Below are positions 17,755 to 26,227 of a stretch of DNA of 64,000 nt, piece after piece. Each line of letters begins with the position of its first letter. Position 1 is the first letter of the stretch. Source of the stretch: Halobellus salinus (lineage in GTDB: Archaea; Halobacteriota; Halobacteria; Halobacteriales; Haloferacaceae). Location of the stretch: NCBI RefSeq assembly GCF_014646875.1, contig NZ_BMOC01000005.1:62001-126000 (forward strand), in the 5' to 3' direction. The position numbers and the translations under genes are program-made. Below the pieces are notes generated by a model. That model did not search any database. It was not told the origin of the DNA and saw only the letters and a list, made by a program, of their open reading frames with translations.

Positions 17755-19164
17755 ATGACCGATGAACTCTCCGGCCGCGCTGCTGCGGTTCTGCCGGTCG
17801 CCCCGGGGTGGCTCTCGGTGCCCGCGGGCGTGATCGCGGCCGGGACCGTGCTCCGCTACGCCCCGATCAATCCCGACGCTGCGCGGATGTTGTCGATCAC
17901 GCTGTTCTGTATCGCGCTCTGGATCGGGACGCCAGTCGATCCGTGGTTCACGGCGCTCATCGGGATCGGGCTGATCGGCGTCGGCTTCTCGGCCGAACTC
18001 GCGCTGTTTGGCTTCCGGTCGCCCGCGACGTGGCTGGTCGTGGTTGGGTTGCTCATCGGCGAAGCGGCGACCGCAAGCGGGCTCGGGGGGCTCATCGAGC
18101 GGCTCGCCGTGACGCGGATGCCCGACCGGATCGCGACCGACGCGGTCTCTGTGTACCGCTACCTCCTCGTTGTGCTCTCGGTCGGCAGCCTCGCGCTCGC
18201 GGTTCTCGTGCCGTCCTCGCTCGTTCGGGTGTTGATCCTCGCGCCGATCCTCCGGTCGGTGGGAGAGCTGTTCGGCGACCGGCAGGCCAAGATCGGGCTC
18301 TTCCTCGGCCCGCTGTTTGCGACCTACTACGGGGCAGCCGGCGTCCTGACAGGGTCGCTCGCGAACATCATCGTGGCCGGTCTGGTGGACTCCAGCGGCG
18401 GCCCCGCGATCACGTGGACGGCGTGGGCGCTGTGGATGGGACCGGTGATGGGGATCGGCCGGACAGCCCTGGTCGTCGCCGTCACCTACCTGCTCTACCG
18501 CCCGTCGGACCGGGACGGCATCACGATCCCCGACACGACCGGGTCGGTGACGCCGTCGCCACGGGAAACGCGGATGCTCGCGTTCCTCCTGGTCGGGGTG
18601 GGAATCTGGGCCACCGACTTCGTCCACGGACTGCATCCGCTGTTTGGTGGTGTCGTCGTCGCACTGCTCGCCTTTGCGCCGCGGATCGGCGTGATCGATC
18701 ACGGGGCGATCGGGGATACCGACTTCTCGATCATCTTCTTTTTGGGGGCGATCTTCGCGATCGCGGAGGGGCTCCAACGCACGGCGTTCACCGACCTCGC
18801 GGCGAATACGCTGCTGTCGTCTCTCCCCGCGGACCCGTCGCTCCCGCTGGTGTTGGTCTTCGTCACGTTCGTCTCGATAGCGCTGACGTTCGTGATGGAG
18901 GGGCTCGCGGTCGCGAGTGTCGTCACGCCGGTGTTCGTGTCGTTCGCGACCACCGCCGGCGTTCCGCTGGTTCCGGTGGCGATGATCGAGGGTGCCGCAC
19001 TGAGCAGCTACTTTTTTCCGTATCAGTCGGCGGTCCTCGTCGCGATCCTCGGACTCGACGTTGTCGACTCCGTGGAGTTGAGTCGGATGGCGAGCGCGTG
19101 TACGGTCGCGACCCTCCTCGTGCTCCTCCCGGTCCAGATCGGCGTGTTCGTGCTGGTGTTCTGA
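17755..19164 (+). CDS. SLC13/DASS-family anion permease
   Basis: A 469-residue membrane protein with about eleven to twelve hydrophobic segments. The arrangement of two repeats, each with a hairpin, and the stretches SSLVRVLILAPI and EGLAVASVVTPVFVSF resemble divalent-anion:Na+ symporters (SLC13/ArsB superfamily). Such carriers take up dicarboxylates or sulfate; in this island an organic acid is the likely cargo, by inference. The start at 17755 is chosen because the first membrane segment follows soon after it. The neighbouring MFS gene is broken, so this may be the only intact uptake system of the island. Confidence 0.8.
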   Translation: MTDELSGRAAAVLPVAPGWLSVPAGVIAAGTVLRYAPINPDAARMLSITLFCIALWIGTPVDPWFTALIGIGLIGVGFSAELALFGFRSPATWLVVVGLLIGEAATASGLGGLIERLAVTRMPDRIATDAVSVYRYLLVVLSVGSLALAVLVPSSLVRVLILAPILRSVGELFGDRQAKIGLFLGPLFATYYGAAGVLTGSLANIIVAGLVDSSGGPAITWTAWALWMGPVMGIGRTALVVAVTYLLYRPSDRDGITIPDTTGSVTPSPRETRMLAFLLVGVGIWATDFVHGLHPLFGGVVVALLAFAPRIGVIDHGAIGDTDFSIIFFLGAIFAIAEGLQRTAFTDLAANTLLSSLPADPSLPLVLVFVTFVSIALTFVMEGLAVASVVTPVFVSFATTAGVPLVPVAMIEGAALSSYFFPYQSAVLVAILGLDVVDSVELSRMASACTVATLLVLLPVQIGVFVLVF

Positions 19165-19186
19165 CGGGGGCTGCAGCGGGGCGCGG

Positions 19187-20740
19187 CTACGAGACGTGGG
19201 TCTCAACCAGCTGCTCACGCAGGACGGTCCCGGTGTCGCTTCGCGGGAGCGGCTCGTCGGTGAGGGCGTACACCCGTGGCCGCTTGAACTCCGCCAGCCC
19301 GTCGTGCTGGCGGCAGTAGTCGTCGAGGTCGTCGTCGGTGAGTTCGGCCCCGGGTTCGGTGACCACCACCGCGGTGACGACCTGCCCCCACTCCTCGTCG
19401 TCGCACCCGAAGACGCACGTCTCCGCCACGTCGGGGTGGGTGCCGAGCACCCGCTCGACCGACGCGGGGTAGATGTTCTCGCCGCCGCTCACGATCATGT
19501 TGTCCACCCGATCCACGATGTAGAGGAACCCGTCGTCGTCGGTCTCGGCGATGTCTCGGGTCCGAAGCCACCCGTCGAAGTAACTCTTCTTTTCGGCCTC
19601 GTCGTTGTCGATGTATCCGTCCGACATCCCCGGACCGCGGGCGATGATCTCGCCGCGCTCGCCCGCGTTGACCGTGGCCTCGGGGTCCGGTGTCTGCGAG
19701 AGGCCGGGCGATTCAACCACCCGGAGCTCCCAAGCGAACGCCTCTTTCCCGATGGTCCCCGGGTGCTCGTCCTGGGCGCTCGGGTGTGCGAACGTGAGGT
19801 CCGCCCCGGCTTCTGTCATCCCGTAGGTGTTGTAGACCTGGTCGCAGAGGTACTCGTTGGTCTCCTCGATCAGATCCTCGGTCACGATCGCCCCACCGGT
19901 TCGGATGTACTGGAGCGAGTCGGTGTCGTACGGCGTCTCCGCCGCCTTCTGCACGCCGTTGAGCGCCCTCAGCTGCGTTGGGACGGCGAGGACACCGGTC
20001 ACGTCGTGTCTCTCGACCAGTTCCAGGGCCTCCTCGGGATCGAACGTCGGGTGGAGGACGACCGTCGCGCCGGCGACGAAGTGGGGGTAGAGCCACGCGT
20101 CGGTAGTCACCATGTGATACCACGGCGAAGTGCACAGCGCGATGTCGGTCTCGTCGGTCCCGTGTTCCATAATCCCCTGGATCGCGCCGTACCACAGCTC
20201 CTCTTGGTCGAACGGGACCGCTTTCGGGACGCTCGTGGTACCGCTGGTGTACAGCACCGCACACTCGTCGTCCGCCGGCAGCGTCGGTTCGAGTTCCGGG
20301 TCGGCGCCGTCGAGGACAGCCGCGTAAGACTCCACCCCGTGGCGGTCGATCTCCCGGTCGCCCGCGTGGATCGCGACCTCGAAGACGTCGCGGTCGAGGA
20401 GTTTGAGTGCGGCGTCGGCGTTCCGGTCGTCGAAGACGATCGCGGTCGCGCCCGCCGTTTCGGCCATCCGAACCAACTCCTCGACCGTCGCCCGGTACGA
20501 CAGTTGGACGGTCGCGGCCCCGCGTTTGTTCCCGGCGAGCATCGATTCGATGGCCGCCACGGTGTTGACAGAGAGGGTCGCACACCTGTCCGTGCCGACC
20601 CGTTCGGCCAGCGCGTTCGCCAGTCGGGTTGCCCGGCGATCCAGTTCCGCGTAGGTGAACGACCGCCCGTCGTCGGTGACGAGGGCGGGCTGATCGGGGT
20701 AACACCGCACCGTCCGGTCGAGCGCATCTTTGAGCTTCAT
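19187..20740 (-). CDS. AMP-forming acyl/aryl-CoA ligase
   Basis: A 517-residue ANL-superfamily enzyme that activates a carboxylic acid with ATP to an acyl-adenylate and then a CoA thioester. The P-loop motif YTSGTTSVPK is near residue 165, the adenylate motif YNTYGMTEAG near 300, the A8 hinge region DRVDNMIVSGGENIYP near 415 and the C-terminal lysine region LPRSDTGTVLR near 500. The island suggests a hydroxybenzoate-CoA ligase, but a fatty-acyl or o-succinylbenzoate-CoA ligase cannot be excluded, and menE is not seen in the men cluster of this window. It converges on the permease gene. Confidence 0.85.
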   Translation of the reverse strand: MKLKDALDRTVRCYPDQPALVTDDGRSFTYAELDRRATRLANALAERVGTDRCATLSVNTVAAIESMLAGNKRGAATVQLSYRATVEELVRMAETAGATAIVFDDRNADAALKLLDRDVFEVAIHAGDREIDRHGVESYAAVLDGADPELEPTLPADDECAVLYTSGTTSVPKAVPFDQEELWYGAIQGIMEHGTDETDIALCTSPWYHMVTTDAWLYPHFVAGATVVLHPTFDPEEALELVERHDVTGVLAVPTQLRALNGVQKAAETPYDTDSLQYIRTGGAIVTEDLIEETNEYLCDQVYNTYGMTEAGADLTFAHPSAQDEHPGTIGKEAFAWELRVVESPGLSQTPDPEATVNAGERGEIIARGPGMSDGYIDNDEAEKKSYFDGWLRTRDIAETDDDGFLYIVDRVDNMIVSGGENIYPASVERVLGTHPDVAETCVFGCDDEEWGQVVTAVVVTEPGAELTDDDLDDYCRQHDGLAEFKRPRVYALTDEPLPRSDTGTVLREQLVETHVS

Positions 20741-20962
20741 ACGGGTCCGATAGCGGGTATCAGGAAAACCCGGTAATTAATATTTTTGATCCCTCGGCGG
20801 GTACCGCTCAGTCAGGCACGGTGGTGCTGAGCACGGCGGGAAGACGACCGCGGTCCCTCTCAGTCCCGCTCGTTGGCGTTTTTCCGCCAGCCATCGCGTA
20901 ACTACACCGCACCCTCGGAACAATCGCGGAGGTATAAGTGAGTGGCACAGCGATACCGCGGT

Positions 20963-21367
20963 ATGGTCCGAATACTGCTCGCGCTCGACGACGAACTCGC
21001 ACAAGCACGCGCACAGACGAATGCGATCGCGGATATCGTCGCAGTCACCGACACCGCGGAGGTACACGTGCTCCACGTCTTCGGCGATAACCCCGAGGGC
21101 GCCTCGGTTCACCAGATCGAAGCCGTCAGAGAAGCCTCGGACCGCCTCACCGAACTCGGAGTCGAGGTCAATCTGCTGGAAGGCAGCGGCAACCCCGGTG
21201 ACGGGATCCTGCGGTACGCCGAGGAGTACGATGTCGACCAGATCTGCGTCGGCGGCCGGAAGCGCTCACCCACGGGGAAGGCCCTGTTCGGAAGCGTCAC
21301 ACAGGACGTGATCCTCGGAACCCACCGGCCGGTGCTCGTGTGCGGAAGCGCGGCAGACGGCGGGTGA
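20963..21367 (+). CDS. Universal stress protein (UspA family)
   Basis: A 134-residue single-domain UspA protein. It begins with the strand MVRILLALDD and has the nucleotide-binding loop GGRKRSPTGKALFGS near residue 105, so ATP binding is likely. The start at 20963 fits the beginning of the domain; an in-frame ATG seven codons upstream adds only non-homologous residues. Its last 70 bases overlap the tail of a decayed PAS gene on the other strand. Confidence 0.9.
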   Translation: MVRILLALDDELAQARAQTNAIADIVAVTDTAEVHVLHVFGDNPEGASVHQIEAVREASDRLTELGVEVNLLEGSGNPGDGILRYAEEYDVDQICVGGRKRSPTGKALFGSVTQDVILGTHRPVLVCGSAADGG

Positions 21368-21746
21368 CGCCCGCGCCACCGGCCCTGCAGTGCGCCGCTT
21401 TGCCGTCGGGTTGCGGGATGGTCCGGACGTCCGATTCCCTGACCGCCTCGCCGGTCCGCGCGACCGTCTCCGCGAGCGTCCCGGCTTTGTTCTCGGTCCC
21501 GGTGGCCTCGTGGACGGGGCGGCCGAGGGCGTCGATACCGGCGAACCGCTCCTGCTCGCGGTTCCAGTGGGTCAGCCGCCCCTCGCCGTCGGCGACGATG
21601 CCCGCGTCGGGGAACTGTGTGGCGAGTTGGTCGAACATGTGCCGCCGGTGGTCCCGTTCCGCGCGGAGGCGTTCCGTCTCGCTCGTGTCCGTGGGGACGT
21701 CCGGCGCGAGCAACGCGTCCGTGGTGGCCCGAGACCGCTGTGCCAT
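21297..21746 (-). pseudogene. Truncated PAS-domain sensor fragment
   Basis: The first 115 codons encode the start of a haloarchaeal PAS domain preceded by a short coiled-coil (RLRAERDHRRHMFDQL, then GIVADGEGRLTHWNREQERF). The similarity stops at about the QPDGKA stretch, where a complete PAS protein would continue into further sensor or kinase domains. The remaining codons run antisense through the end of uspA and look random. I read it as the 5' remnant of a signal-transduction gene. Confidence 0.55.
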
Positions 21747-21968
21747 GACCGCCGCATCTCGGGTAGTGGCGCATCGTTCGCCCGCCCCCGTTCAGCAGCG
21801 ATCGCTGTACCCCGGCGGTGGAGGCGGCTGGCGGGACGCACGGCGCCGTGTCGCCGGATCCCACCTGGGCCCGTCGATGGCACCCCGCCGGACTCAACCG
21901 GGACGACTGCGGGAAACCCGCGAAAACGGATCACAAAACATTACATAAGAGCGGTCGAAGGCGTCAGT

Positions 21969-22292
21969 ATGGCAGACGACACAAACCTCAGGAAGGCGGC
22001 CGAAACCGCCGACGACCTTCCCGACCCCCACAGCGTCGTCGGGAAACACGAGGAGGTTCCGCTCACCGAGGTGTTCGACGGGGCGTTCGTCCGGGAGCAC
22101 ACCGAGTTCGACACTTTCGACGAGATGGTTGCTTTCAGTCCCTCCGAAGCGGCCACCGCCGACGAACTCGGGACCGTCGGCGACGGCGAGTGGGACGCGT
22201 TCGTCGCCGAGACAACGGTCTTCGAAGACGAGGAGGCGTTCGTCTTCGCCGCCCGGGACCACTGGGTTGCGGTCCGACTCGGTCTCGAGTGA
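21969..22292 (+). CDS. Conserved hypothetical haloarchaeal protein
   Basis: A 107-residue acidic protein with no motif I recognise. It is probably soluble: no membrane segment or signal peptide is seen. Its centre is rich in Asp, Glu and Phe (FDEMVAFSPSEA, VFEDEEAFVFAARDHWVA). The start at 21969 follows an AT-rich acattacataag about 15 to 25 bases upstream. It lies 84 bases before the FAD hydroxylase on the same strand and may be cotranscribed. Confidence 0.7.
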   Translation: MADDTNLRKAAETADDLPDPHSVVGKHEEVPLTEVFDGAFVREHTEFDTFDEMVAFSPSEAATADELGTVGDGEWDAFVAETTVFEDEEAFVFAARDHWVAVRLGLE

Positions 22293-22376
22293 GCGGCGCG
22301 CCGGGTAGCCGGCGAGGGGTGTCGACGCCGGCGTTGCCGCAACGGTTATTACTCGCATATACCAATTCGGGTCACG

Positions 22377-23618
22377 ATGAGTGAGACTGCATCAGAGCAC
22401 CCAGTGTTGGTCGCCGGCGCCGGGCCGACCGGACTGACGGCCGCCCTCGCGCTTCGGGCGCGCGGCGTGCCGGCGGCGATTCTGGAGCGAGACCCCGAGG
22501 ATCGGGACCGCGACGGCAGCCGCGCGATCTATGTCCACGGGTCGACGCTCAAGACGCTCGAACGCAACTACCCGGGGCTCGGACAGGACCTCGTTGACGA
22601 AGGCCTCGTCTGGCCAACTCGGCACACCAAGTGGCGCGGGAAGACCGTCTTCCGACGAACCTACGACAACCCCGGCGGTGGCGGTGAGTTCCCCCATTTC
22701 AGCAGCGTTCCGCAGGTCGTCACCGAGCGGTATATGCACGACGCACTCGACGACCTCGGGGTCGACATCCACTGGGATGCCGGCGTCGACACCGTTGACT
22801 CAACCGCCGAGGGCGTCCACGTCACAACCGAGGACGGCCGCGAGTGGGAGACGCCGTACGTCGTCGGCGCCGACGGCGGCGGCTCCCAGGTTCGAACGGA
22901 GATCGGTGTCGACTTCGATGGCGAACAGTCCGAGAACTCCTTTATCATCGCGGACGTCGCCACCCTCGACGGCAACACGATCGCCGAAGAGCCGATCCCG
23001 TTCGAGCGGTTGTTCCACTACGACGACCCCGCCGCCGGCGGCCGGAACGTGATGCTCGTGCCGTTCACCGGCGGGTGGCGGCTCGACATCCAGTGTCTCG
23101 GCGACGACGACCCCGACGAGGTCGCGAGCGAAACCTCGATGCGGGAGTTCGTCACCCGGATCATGGGCGAGGCGTACGCGGACAACGTTGAGTGGACCTC
23201 AACGTACAACTTCCTCCAGGTGATGGCCGACAGGTTCGTCGACGACCACCGTCGGGTCCTGCTCGCCGGCGAGGCCGCACACCTGCTCGCGCCGTTCGGC
23301 GCCCGGGGGATGAACTCGTGCATCGCTGACGCCGACGAAGCCGCCTCCGCGATCGCGGTCGCACGACAGGCGAACGACGCGGTCGCGCGCAACGAGATCG
23401 AACTCTACGCCGCGCGCCGCGAGCGCGCCGCGGAGTACAACCTCGACGCCGCCGGGCAGGCCCTCGACTATCTTCAGGGCGATACCCCGGTCACCGTGCT
23501 CCAGAAGGAGGTCGCGGCGTCGCTCGCAGACCACTTCGAGCCCGCGGGCGAGTATCTCGACGACGCGCCGTACGGGCCACACGAGGCACCGCCGATCGCC
23601 GCGACCGGGAACTACTGA
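22377..23618 (+). CDS. FAD-dependent aromatic hydroxylase (candidate 4-hydroxybenzoyl-CoA 1-hydroxylase)
   Basis: A 413-residue flavoprotein monooxygenase of the PHBH/UbiH group. The FAD dinucleotide fold GAGPTG is at residues 14-19, the DG motif is in GADGGGSQVR near 163 and the third FAD motif is GEAAHLLAPFGARGMN near 297 (Glu in place of the usual Asp of GDAAH). These enzymes hydroxylate aromatic rings with NAD(P)H and O2. Together with the CoA ligase, hotdog thioesterase and gentisate dioxygenase of the island it fits the ring hydroxylase of an aryl-CoA route to gentisate. A free-acid 3-hydroxybenzoate 6-hydroxylase is the alternative. Confidence 0.8.
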   Translation: MSETASEHPVLVAGAGPTGLTAALALRARGVPAAILERDPEDRDRDGSRAIYVHGSTLKTLERNYPGLGQDLVDEGLVWPTRHTKWRGKTVFRRTYDNPGGGGEFPHFSSVPQVVTERYMHDALDDLGVDIHWDAGVDTVDSTAEGVHVTTEDGREWETPYVVGADGGGSQVRTEIGVDFDGEQSENSFIIADVATLDGNTIAEEPIPFERLFHYDDPAAGGRNVMLVPFTGGWRLDIQCLGDDDPDEVASETSMREFVTRIMGEAYADNVEWTSTYNFLQVMADRFVDDHRRVLLAGEAAHLLAPFGARGMNSCIADADEAASAIAVARQANDAVARNEIELYAARRERAAEYNLDAAGQALDYLQGDTPVTVLQKEVAASLADHFEPAGEYLDDAPYGPHEAPPIAATGNY

Positions 23619-23662
23619 ACCGATCCGACAGCCGGACCACCGACCACGGCGCCTTCGGTTTG

Positions 23663-24805
23663 CTACCGGGCGACGAACTCGACAGCCTGGCCCTGCCCGA
23701 ACCCTACACACTCGGTTGCGAGCCCCAGGTCGCTGCCGCGGCGCCGCATCTCGTGGAGCAGCGTGACCGGGAGGCGGGCGCCGGTCGCGCCGAGGGGGTG
23801 ACCGAGCGCGATCGCTCCGCCGTTGACGTTGAAGCGGTCGTCGTCGACCCCGAGTTCCCGCTTACAGTAGACACACTGGGACGCGAACGCCTCGTTGAGT
23901 TCGACGAGGTCGTAGTCGCCCGGGGCGCGACCGGTTCGTTCACACAGCCGCCGGACCGCCGGGACCGGTCCGATCCCCATCACGGTCGGGTCGACGCCGG
24001 CGACTTCGTGGGCGCCGACCGCAGCCAAAACGCTGAGCCCATGGTCGGCGGCGAACGCCCGACTGGTCACCACCACGCCCGCGGCGCCGTCGGAGATCTG
24101 TGACGCGTTGCCCGCGGTCACGGTGCCTTCGTCCGCGAACGCCGGCGGCAGGTCCGCGAGCGCTTCGAGGCTCGTGTCCCGCCGGATCCCCTCGTCCCTT
24201 GTCACCACTCCCTCGTCGGTCTCGACCGGCACGATCTCGTCGTCGAAGCGCCCCTCGTCGGTCGCGTCGGCCGCGCGGCGGTGGCTTCGAAGCGCGTACT
24301 CGTCTTGCGCTGTGCGGCGCACGGCGTACTCCTCGGCAACCGTCTCCGCGGTGGTGCCCATCCGGAGCCGGTCGACGCCGTAGCGGTCGTCGATCGCGGG
24401 GTGGACACTGGAGAGATTCACCACGGTCCCGACGCGGGTCATGTTCTCGACGCCGCCGGCGACGACACACGTACGCTGCCCGGCCGCGACGGCGTCGGCG
24501 GCGCGGGTGATGGCCGCCGCCGACGACGCACACCACCGGTTGATCGTGACCGCCGGGACCGACTCCCCCAGCGCCGAGAGGAGCGCGATGACGCGTGCGA
24601 GGTTGTTCCCCTGCTCGTCGGTCTGCTGTGCGCACCCCCACGTGAGGTCGTCGACGTCACCCGGCCCGAGGCCGGTGCGCGCGAGGAGGTCGTCGATCAC
24701 CGCGACCGAGAGGTCCTCGCTTCGGAGGGTCGAAAAGACGCCGCCCCGAGTTCCCTGCGCCGTCCGAGCCGCCGCGACGATCACCGGCGTGGTATCCGCG
24801 GTCAT
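23663..24805 (-). CDS. Thiolase (acetyl-CoA C-acyltransferase)
   Basis: A 380-residue thiolase. The acyl-accepting Cys is C92 in INRWCASSAAA, the catalytic His is in GGAIALGHPLGATGAR near residue 340, and the second Cys is in ECVGFGQGQ near the end. Degradative thiolases shorten acyl-CoAs by releasing acetyl-CoA. Here it could act on beta-keto aryl-CoA from phenylpropanoid side chains or on fatty acids. It lies between the hydroxylase and the IclR regulator and converges with the hydroxylase gene. No hydratase or dehydrogenase of beta-oxidation is seen beside it. Confidence 0.88.
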   Translation of the reverse strand: MTADTTPVIVAAARTAQGTRGGVFSTLRSEDLSVAVIDDLLARTGLGPGDVDDLTWGCAQQTDEQGNNLARVIALLSALGESVPAVTINRWCASSAAAITRAADAVAAGQRTCVVAGGVENMTRVGTVVNLSSVHPAIDDRYGVDRLRMGTTAETVAEEYAVRRTAQDEYALRSHRRAADATDEGRFDDEIVPVETDEGVVTRDEGIRRDTSLEALADLPPAFADEGTVTAGNASQISDGAAGVVVTSRAFAADHGLSVLAAVGAHEVAGVDPTVMGIGPVPAVRRLCERTGRAPGDYDLVELNEAFASQCVYCKRELGVDDDRFNVNGGAIALGHPLGATGARLPVTLLHEMRRRGSDLGLATECVGFGQGQAVEFVAR

Positions 24806-24905
24806 ACCCGGCCTCTGGACACCAGCGTACAAAACACCCCGGATGGAGACAGTTCCGATCGGGTGCCGCCGACAGTGTCGCCGCCCAGCGAGGCTCCAGG
24901 CGCGG

Positions 24906-25667
24906 TCACGGCGAGTACTGGTAGTTGACCGAAACGACGTTTGCGGACTGTTGGACCGTCGCGACCAGCTCCGCCCGGTAGGCGTCGTCGCGGAGCTTGT
25001 CGGCGGGACACACCAGGCCGATCGACCCGAGAACCCGGCCGTCAACCCTGATCGGCGCCGCAACGACACCCATTCCCACCACCTGTTCGTTCCGATCGAC
25101 GGCGTACCCGTGGTCGGCGATGGCGTCCAGTTCCGCGTCGAGGTCCTCGCGGGTCGTAACCGTGTACTCCGTCCGCGCGGGGAGGCCGTGGCGGTCGACG
25201 ATCCGGTCGACCCGGTCGGTGTCGAACGCCGCCAGCAGCACTTTGCCGGCGGCGTGCGTGTGAAGTGGGATCCTGAGTCCCGGATAGATGCCGAGCCGCA
25301 ACGCGTTCTCACCGAACGCCGTGTGGAGCACGACGAACTCCCCCCGTTCCTCGACGTTGAGACTCACCACCTCGCCGGTGGTCTCGGCCGCCCGCTCTAG
25401 CTCCGGTCGTGCCACCTGGAACAGCCGGTTCCGGTGTTTCGTCTGACCACCGAGTTCGAGCAGCCGCAGCCCCAACCGGTAGGTGCCGGCGTCGTTGACG
25501 ACATACCCCAACTCCCGGAGCGTCCGGAGGTAGTCGTGGACCGTGCTCTTCGGGAGTTCGAGTCGGTCGGCCATCTCCGACACGCCGAGCGTACCGCGGT
25601 CCCTGAGGAGGTGGAGGACCTCGAACGCGCGCCGGACAGTCCGTAGGGGAGAGACATCCCGTGTCAT
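24906..25667 (-). CDS. IclR-family transcriptional regulator
   Basis: A 253-residue regulator with an N-terminal winged helix-turn-helix (residues 8-60, including LGVSEMADRLELPKSTVHDY) and a C-terminal IclR effector domain (HTHAAGKVLLAAF near 120 and VCPADKLRD near 220). IclR proteins bind small aromatic or organic acids and often control adjacent catabolic genes. It lies at the edge of the gentisate island, so that island is the likely target. Its own TATA element is 25 to 35 bases before the ATG. Confidence 0.88.
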   Translation of the reverse strand: MTRDVSPLRTVRRAFEVLHLLRDRGTLGVSEMADRLELPKSTVHDYLRTLRELGYVVNDAGTYRLGLRLLELGGQTKHRNRLFQVARPELERAAETTGEVVSLNVEERGEFVVLHTAFGENALRLGIYPGLRIPLHTHAAGKVLLAAFDTDRVDRIVDRHGLPARTEYTVTTREDLDAELDAIADHGYAVDRNEQVVGMGVVAAPIRVDGRVLGSIGLVCPADKLRDDAYRAELVATVQQSANVVSVNYQYSP

Positions 25668-25691
25668 TTGTGAACGACCGAACGAGTGATA

Positions 25692-25702
25692 CCATAATAA
25701 AA
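25692..25702 (-). promoter_or_regulatory. TATA element of the IclR gene
   Basis: On the minus strand the site reads tttattatgg, about 25 bases before the ATG at 25667. The spacing suggests a leaderless or nearly leaderless transcript. Confidence 0.5.
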
Positions 25703-26198
25703 CTGCGGATATATCGAACAACATCGGCGATCGGGCCCGAACGGCCGAGCGTCCGAGTCGAACTGCGCGGCGATCCGTGGGTGGCTTGGGCACACGTCCG
25801 GTCGAAACGGCCGAAACCGGCTATGAGAGCCGGTTACGGCTACCGGTGCGGCAACAGATCCCACCGGCGTTGGTGACCACACGGCGAAATGATCTATGCG
25901 CTGTCACGATCTCGAAAAATCGTTCGAAATATAGGGAGACAACTCCACGACCGGAAGGCGTGCCGCAGAACTGCCACGGACCAAAAATAACAAAAGTACA
26001 GGTGTTACGCAGCGACCGGATCTGAACCCCGGAGCGAACCGAACCGACTCCGGGAACACATCACCAGTTCGAATTGTTGGTTTGTTCCGTGCGATGAATC
26101 CGCCACCGAGCGCGCGTAGCCCCGCAAACGGGGCCGTAGTCAGCGCCAACTAATATATTTGGATATTGCTGATTTCGCGCGAACCGAACGCATAAAGC
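25703..26198. other. Intergenic region between the IclR gene and the SMC-like gene
   Basis: About 500 bases with lower GC than the surroundings. It contains scattered AT-rich patches (gatatatcgaacaac, ccaaaaataacaaaag, aactaatatatttgg) suited to promoters for both divergent neighbours. I see no credible coding frame, repeat or RNA gene in it. Confidence 0.4.
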
Positions 26199-26208
26199 AT
26201 ATATATTT
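26199..26208 (+). promoter_or_regulatory. TATA element of the SMC-like gene
   Basis: The sequence atatatattt lies 20 to 29 bases before the ATG at 26228. This supports that ATG over the upstream in-frame ATG at 26159, which would place the TATA box inside the coding region. Confidence 0.6.
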
Positions 26209-26227
26209 GAGGGTAGTCGTGCGTCGT

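Noticed and set aside
17557-19218. A 553-codon minus-strand open frame
   Set aside because: Antisense shadow of the SLC13-type permease, which has clear membrane segments on the plus strand.
19196-20776. A 526-codon plus-strand open frame
   Set aside because: Antisense shadow of the CoA ligase.
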